Shown in pieces: positions 62,901 to 64,000 of a stretch of DNA of 64,000 nt (position 1 is its first letter; every line of letters begins with the position of its first letter). This DNA comes from Datnioides undecimradiatus (Eukaryota > Chordata > Actinopteri > Lobotiformes > Datnioididae), in assembly GCA_008933995.1 (NCBI GenBank), contig WARS01000110.1, positions 2,232,001 through 2,296,000 on the forward strand, given 5' to 3'. The position numbers and the translations under genes were made by a program. Below the pieces are notes generated by a model that worked only from the letters and a program-made list of their open reading frames with translations, had not been told where the DNA came from and did no database searches.

Positions 62901-63425
62901 AATTCATACACAATAATATTCCTAATATTGAAGTAATTTGCAAGGATTAAATCATCATCTCACTGACAAATACACCATCTCACACTCACTTTAGCCATAG
63001 TAAAAGGCACATCTCCACATACACAGTGCTCATGCTTTAGCTTTAGACCAAATAACATACAAACATCGAGTTCAAATACAGCCCTGCACACAGAGGTTAA
63101 CATTAATTCCTGTTGAAAGATAAATGTCTTGCAATATCACACAGATTTGTTGGTAAAGTCGAAACTTTTAATCTGAAGTGACGGACTTCACCTATGATCT
63201 CACTATCTACAAGGGTGCTGCAAGAAATCACACCAACATGTTTTTTTATATTATCTATCTAGGATCCTGTTCTAGGTTCAACAGGACTGGAATCCATCCC
63301 CCAGTGTACAGTGTAATTACCTTGTCCTGTGCTGACAGAAGCTTTGACTCCAGCTCTCTCTTCTCTTTCAGCACTTTCTGCTTCTCATCGTATTCTTCTT
63401 CAAGCTGGACTTCCATTTGCTTCAG
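38832..63425 (-). CDS. myo18a: Unconventional myosin XVIIIA, coiled-coil tail and alternative C-termini (3' part of gene)
   Basis: MYO18A is a myosin-like, non-canonical motor that binds actin, can co-assemble with non-muscle myosin II, and acts in Golgi, lamellipodial and muscle settings. Ten shared exons (63321-63425, 62602-62748, 61658-61771, 56812-56928, 55243-55326, 53650-53787, 50994-51179, 50772-50911, 49085-49129, 42902-43024) join without a break into ~399 residues. These match human MYO18A from [12 protein letters not shown] to [10 protein letters not shown]. Either of two last exons then follows: 38832-38997 (54 more residues) or 40173-41685 (503 more). Almost all of the shared part is heptad-rich coiled coil, high in Glu, Lys, Leu and Gln. 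The motor, IQ, PDZ and N-terminal KE-rich parts lie beyond base 64000. The tail-to-tail neighbour pipox is conserved in human. Which teleost duplicate this is (aa or ab) cannot be told here. Confidence 0.95.
38998..40172 (-). other. 3' UTR of the long isoform / intron before the distal exon
   Basis: For long-isoform transcripts this is 3' UTR; for short-isoform transcripts it is the end of an intron. Minus-strand AATAAA motifs lie at 39548-39553 and 39519-39524. No protein-coding signal is seen. Confidence 0.6.
39548..39553 (-). terminator. Candidate polyadenylation signal (AATAAA) for the long myo18a isoform
   Basis: Lies about 620 bases after the stop codon of the 40173-41685 exon on the minus strand; a second copy is at 39519-39524. 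If used, transcripts would end here and exclude the distal exon. Confidence 0.45.
40173..41685 (-). CDS. myo18a: myo18a proximal alternative last exon: 503-residue Ser/Arg/Lys-rich tail
   Basis: On the minus strand, TTTCTAG precedes an A that completes an Arg codon begun by AG of the 42902-43024 exon. The frame then stays open for 503 residues to a stop at 40173. The segments in order are: a Lys-Glu repeat ([14 protein letters not shown]), a Ser/Arg-rich part with many RxxS-type sites ([28 protein letters not shown]), a more ordered-looking block [20 protein letters not shown] then [14 protein letters not shown] (about 40740-40835), an RS/K-rich part ([19 protein letters not shown]), an 11-Ser run with acidic flanks, and KYLYRPDSD at the end. 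Most of it looks disordered. A muscle isoform of mouse Myo18A with an extended C-terminus (Myo18A-gamma) has been described. That this exon is its counterpart is inference. Confidence 0.85.
41686..42901 (-). other. myo18a intron before the proximal last exon
   Basis: Minus-strand GT at 42900-42901 and AG at 41686-41687. The acceptor has a pyrimidine tract (TGTTTCTTTCTAG). No other feature is seen; short TG runs lie near 42345-42362. Confidence 0.8.
42902..43024 (-). CDS. myo18a: myo18a exon, last shared exon (branch point for two C-termini)
   Basis: Reads Q then [20 protein letters not shown], then [19 protein letters not shown] and AG of a split codon before GTCAGT. It matches human [25 protein letters not shown]...[10 protein letters not shown]. 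The start is placed at 43024 (after ACCAG), not at 43020 (after CAG four bases later). Only the former matches the phase-2 donor of the previous exon, giving NRTQGDSD of the same length as human NKLEGDSD. Confidence 0.92.
45101..45122 (+). repeat. Short (TG)n-rich microsatellite
   Basis: Interrupted TG run (GTGTGTTTGTGTGTGTGTGT) within a myo18a intron. Confidence 0.9.
46310..46930 (-). mobile_element. Broken non-LTR retrotransposon (LINE) fragment
   Basis: On the minus strand, successive frames give [10 protein letters not shown]-like, [19 protein letters not shown], a [20 protein letters not shown]-like piece and [11 protein letters not shown]. This is the fingers/palm part of a LINE reverse transcriptase (PLFKKGD...NYRGITLLS...FRPGRGT...VDLEKAFD). 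A jump then leads to the element's C-terminal/3' end ([16 protein letters not shown]). The catalytic YADD part is deleted, and there are several stops and frameshifts. Clade is not fixed from memory. It is an old relic, in the same orientation as myo18a. Confidence 0.75.
49085..49129 (-). CDS. myo18a: myo18a 45-bp micro-exon
   Basis: Found by homology and splice logic, as it is too short for a simple open frame. On the minus strand, GCTAG is followed by T, which completes Ser, then [14 protein letters not shown] and AC of a split Thr codon before GTGAGG. It matches human [15 protein letters not shown]. It enters with phase 2 and leaves with phase 2, so skipping it would keep the frame and remove 15 residues just before the end of the coiled coil. 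Confidence 0.9.
49130..50771 (-). other. myo18a intron
   Basis: A 1.6 kb GT-AG intron (minus-strand donor GTACAG at 50766-50771). No repeat or gene recognised. Confidence 0.8.
50772..50911 (-). CDS. myo18a: myo18a coiled-coil exon
   Basis: Reads [38 protein letters not shown] and DDNEDLIN plus AG of a split Ser codon. It is nearly identical to human [19 protein letters not shown]...EDLINS, and is the most conserved stretch of the tail in this window. The heptad pattern continues to the acidic ending. It starts in phase 0 and ends in phase 2, unlike all earlier tail exons. Confidence 0.95.
50912..50993 (-). other. Very short myo18a intron (82 bp)
   Basis: Minus-strand GTAAGG donor at 50988-50993 and TTATCAG acceptor ending at 50912. 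It is the only intron under 300 bp in the window. Confidence 0.9.
50994..51179 (-). CDS. myo18a: myo18a coiled-coil exon
   Basis: Reads [40 protein letters not shown] and [20 protein letters not shown] then EL (62 residues, phase 0 at both ends). It matches human [17 protein letters not shown]...EASRKKHEL. Strong charged heptads; part of the dimeric tail rod. Confidence 0.95.
51180..53649 (-). other. myo18a intron with two LINE scraps
   Basis: A 2.5 kb intron. Two short LINE-like pieces lie at 51739-51800 and 52236-52300. The C-rich stretch 53470-53649 next to the donor was examined as a possible exon and rejected. The rest is unremarkable. Confidence 0.7.
51739..52300 (+). mobile_element. 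Two scraps of the same LINE region
   Basis: 51751-51800 (ACATCAGAAAGATCAGGTCC...GCTCAACTCCTG) and 52238-52292 (ACATCAGAAAGATCAGGTCC...GCTCAACTCCTG) are near copies 490 bp apart. The first reads [17 protein letters not shown], like the YIRKIRPYLSEHAAQLL motif of fish LINE reverse-transcriptase C-terminal regions. The sequence between them is not recognisable as LINE, so they may come from a duplication or two insertions. Confidence 0.55.
53650..53787 (-). CDS. myo18a: myo18a coiled-coil exon
   Basis: Reads [39 protein letters not shown] and TQVKRLE (46 residues, phase 0 at both ends). It matches human [20 protein letters not shown]...FERTQVKRLE. Flanked by TTAG and GTGAGT on the minus strand. 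Confidence 0.95.
53788..55242 (-). other. myo18a intron
   Basis: A 1.5 kb intron with a poly-A run near 54295-54310; no other feature. Confidence 0.8.
55243..55326 (-). CDS. myo18a: myo18a coiled-coil exon
   Basis: Reads [20 protein letters not shown] then EKQEVQEK (28 residues, phase 0 at both ends). It matches human [33 protein letters not shown] acceptor and GTAGAT donor on the minus strand. Confidence 0.93.
55327..56811 (-). other. myo18a intron
   Basis: A 1.5 kb intron. A high-complexity segment at 55600-55800 next to a G-rich run (55810-55830) may be conserved non-coding DNA. Nothing else is seen. Confidence 0.65.
56812..56928 (-). CDS. myo18a: myo18a coiled-coil exon
   Basis: Reads [39 protein letters not shown] (39 residues, phase 0 at both ends). 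It is almost identical to human [46 protein letters not shown] acceptor and GTCTAC donor on the minus strand. Confidence 0.96.
56929..61657 (-). other. myo18a intron (4.7 kb)
   Basis: Mostly AT-rich. Contains a TCTTGTT/AACAAGA fold-back near 57735-57750, a high-complexity stretch at 57990-58330 that may be conserved non-coding DNA, and poly-A/poly-T runs (58659-58674, about 59410-59428). No exon or gene is supported. Confidence 0.65.
61658..61771 (-). CDS. myo18a: myo18a coiled-coil exon
   Basis: Reads [38 protein letters not shown] (38 residues, phase 0 at both ends). It matches human [44 protein letters not shown] acceptor and GTCAGT donor. Confidence 0.96.
61772..62601 (-). other. myo18a intron with a LINE 3' end
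   Basis: An 830-bp intron, about 40% of it a LINE 3' end (62115-62440). The rest is unremarkable. Confidence 0.8.
62115..62440 (-). mobile_element. LINE 3' end, same family as 19690-20706
   Basis: In reverse complement it ends in the same tail (GCGCTATATAAATAAAATTGA then ATTGA units). It shares CCCAACCGGTCAAG, GGTTTCTGCCTGTTAAAAGG, CTTGCTCATGGTGGAACTG and GTGTGGTCTAGACC with the + strand copy at 20460-20706. Only the 3' UTR is present, so it is heavily 5'-truncated. It sits in the sense orientation of myo18a. Confidence 0.85.
62602..62748 (-). CDS. myo18a: myo18a coiled-coil exon
   Basis: Reads [49 protein letters not shown] (49 residues, phase 0 at both ends). It matches human [34 protein letters not shown]. 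The NNAPSK segment is the usual short break in the heptads. Confidence 0.96.
62749..63320 (-). other. myo18a intron
   Basis: A 570-bp GT-AG intron with no recognisable feature. Confidence 0.85.
63321..63425 (-). CDS. myo18a: myo18a coiled-coil exon (most upstream in window)
   Basis: Reads [35 protein letters not shown] (35 residues, phase 0 at both ends). It matches human [35 protein letters not shown] acceptor and GTAATT donor on the minus strand. The gene continues past base 64000. Confidence 0.95.
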
Positions 63426-64000
63426 CTAGACACAGAAAAACACGAGAAAAAAAAACCAAGGTAAGTAAATTCCTAGTTTCATCTGATCACACAGAGTGTA
63501 GAAAACAAATAGCTGCTGACCTCTGACAAAAAGCAACTGCTGGCATAAACATAATGTGTATTTAACAGGTCCTAAATCCCTTGAAGACCCTGTTAGTTCC
63601 CCTAAATTAAGAAGTTATTATAACTTCAAGGTTTTTATCTCTTTAAAAGCATGACTGTTAAATAAGCTTAATGCGAATAGAGTAAAAAGGTATCGTGTCT
63701 GTAGTGTTGACAGGGGTTCGGACCCTGAGAAGCACACATGGGCTAAACCCCTGGGATTTGGGTAATTTTGGAAGTTTGAGATACGGATCCGATGGTTGGG
63801 CCATAGTTAAGATCCTCATTTGATGATTTTTTTTTTTTTTTTTTTTTTCAAATCAGTCATCATTTCTGAAGACACCATGTTGAGAAAAAGAGAAAGTCTT
63901 GGTGAGATGAGGCATTAAATATTTAGTAATCTTAGTAAAACCATAATTATCCACAACAGTTTCAAAGGAAACTTGGTCAGAAGCTGTAGAGGCATCTTGT
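63426..64000 (-). other. Part of a further myo18a intron
   Basis: Intron sequence to the end of the window, with a poly-T run at about 63828-63849. No further exon is seen. Confidence 0.75.

Noticed and set aside
63705-63730. GGGGTTCGGACCC, resembling a tRNA T-arm
   Set aside because: No matching acceptor, D or anticodon arms could be placed around it.

Overview
The window is animal nuclear DNA, almost certainly from a teleost fish and probably a percomorph. The base composition is AT-rich, the genes have many short exons with GT-AG introns, and the interspersed repeats are of teleost type: Tc1-like transposons, a LINE 3' end finishing in an (ATTGA)n tail, and MITE-like repeats.

It holds the 3' parts of two genes that point at each other. 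On the + strand, exons at 185-17486 encode the last ~302 residues of peroxisomal sarcosine/pipecolate oxidase (pipox); the start of the gene lies before base 1. On the - strand, exons from 63425 down to 38832 encode the coiled-coil tail and C-terminus of unconventional myosin XVIIIA (myo18a); its motor domain and N-terminus lie beyond base 64000. The same tail-to-tail PIPOX/MYO18A arrangement is found on human 17q11.2, so the synteny supports both calls. I checked every listed exon for splice sites and reading phase, and they join without a frame break.

The most notable feature is that myo18a has two alternative last coding exons, both phase-compatible with the donor at 42902. The distal one (38832-38997) gives the standard short acidic C-terminus seen in mammalian MYO18A. 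The proximal one (40173-41685) gives a 503-residue, Ser/Arg/Lys-rich tail that begins with a Lys-Glu repeat, contains an 11-Ser run, and has one short block that looks ordered.

The introns and the 21 kb between the genes hold no other protein gene that I can support. They contain two broken Tc1-like transposons of different subfamilies (about 4770-5520 and 32110-32985), LINE fragments (including 19690-20706, 46310-46930 and 62115-62440), several old teleost interspersed repeats, one probable LTR fossil (about 23668-24170), dinucleotide repeats, small tandem repeats and a few hairpins. Several stretches look like candidate conserved non-coding DNA, but this cannot be tested without alignments.
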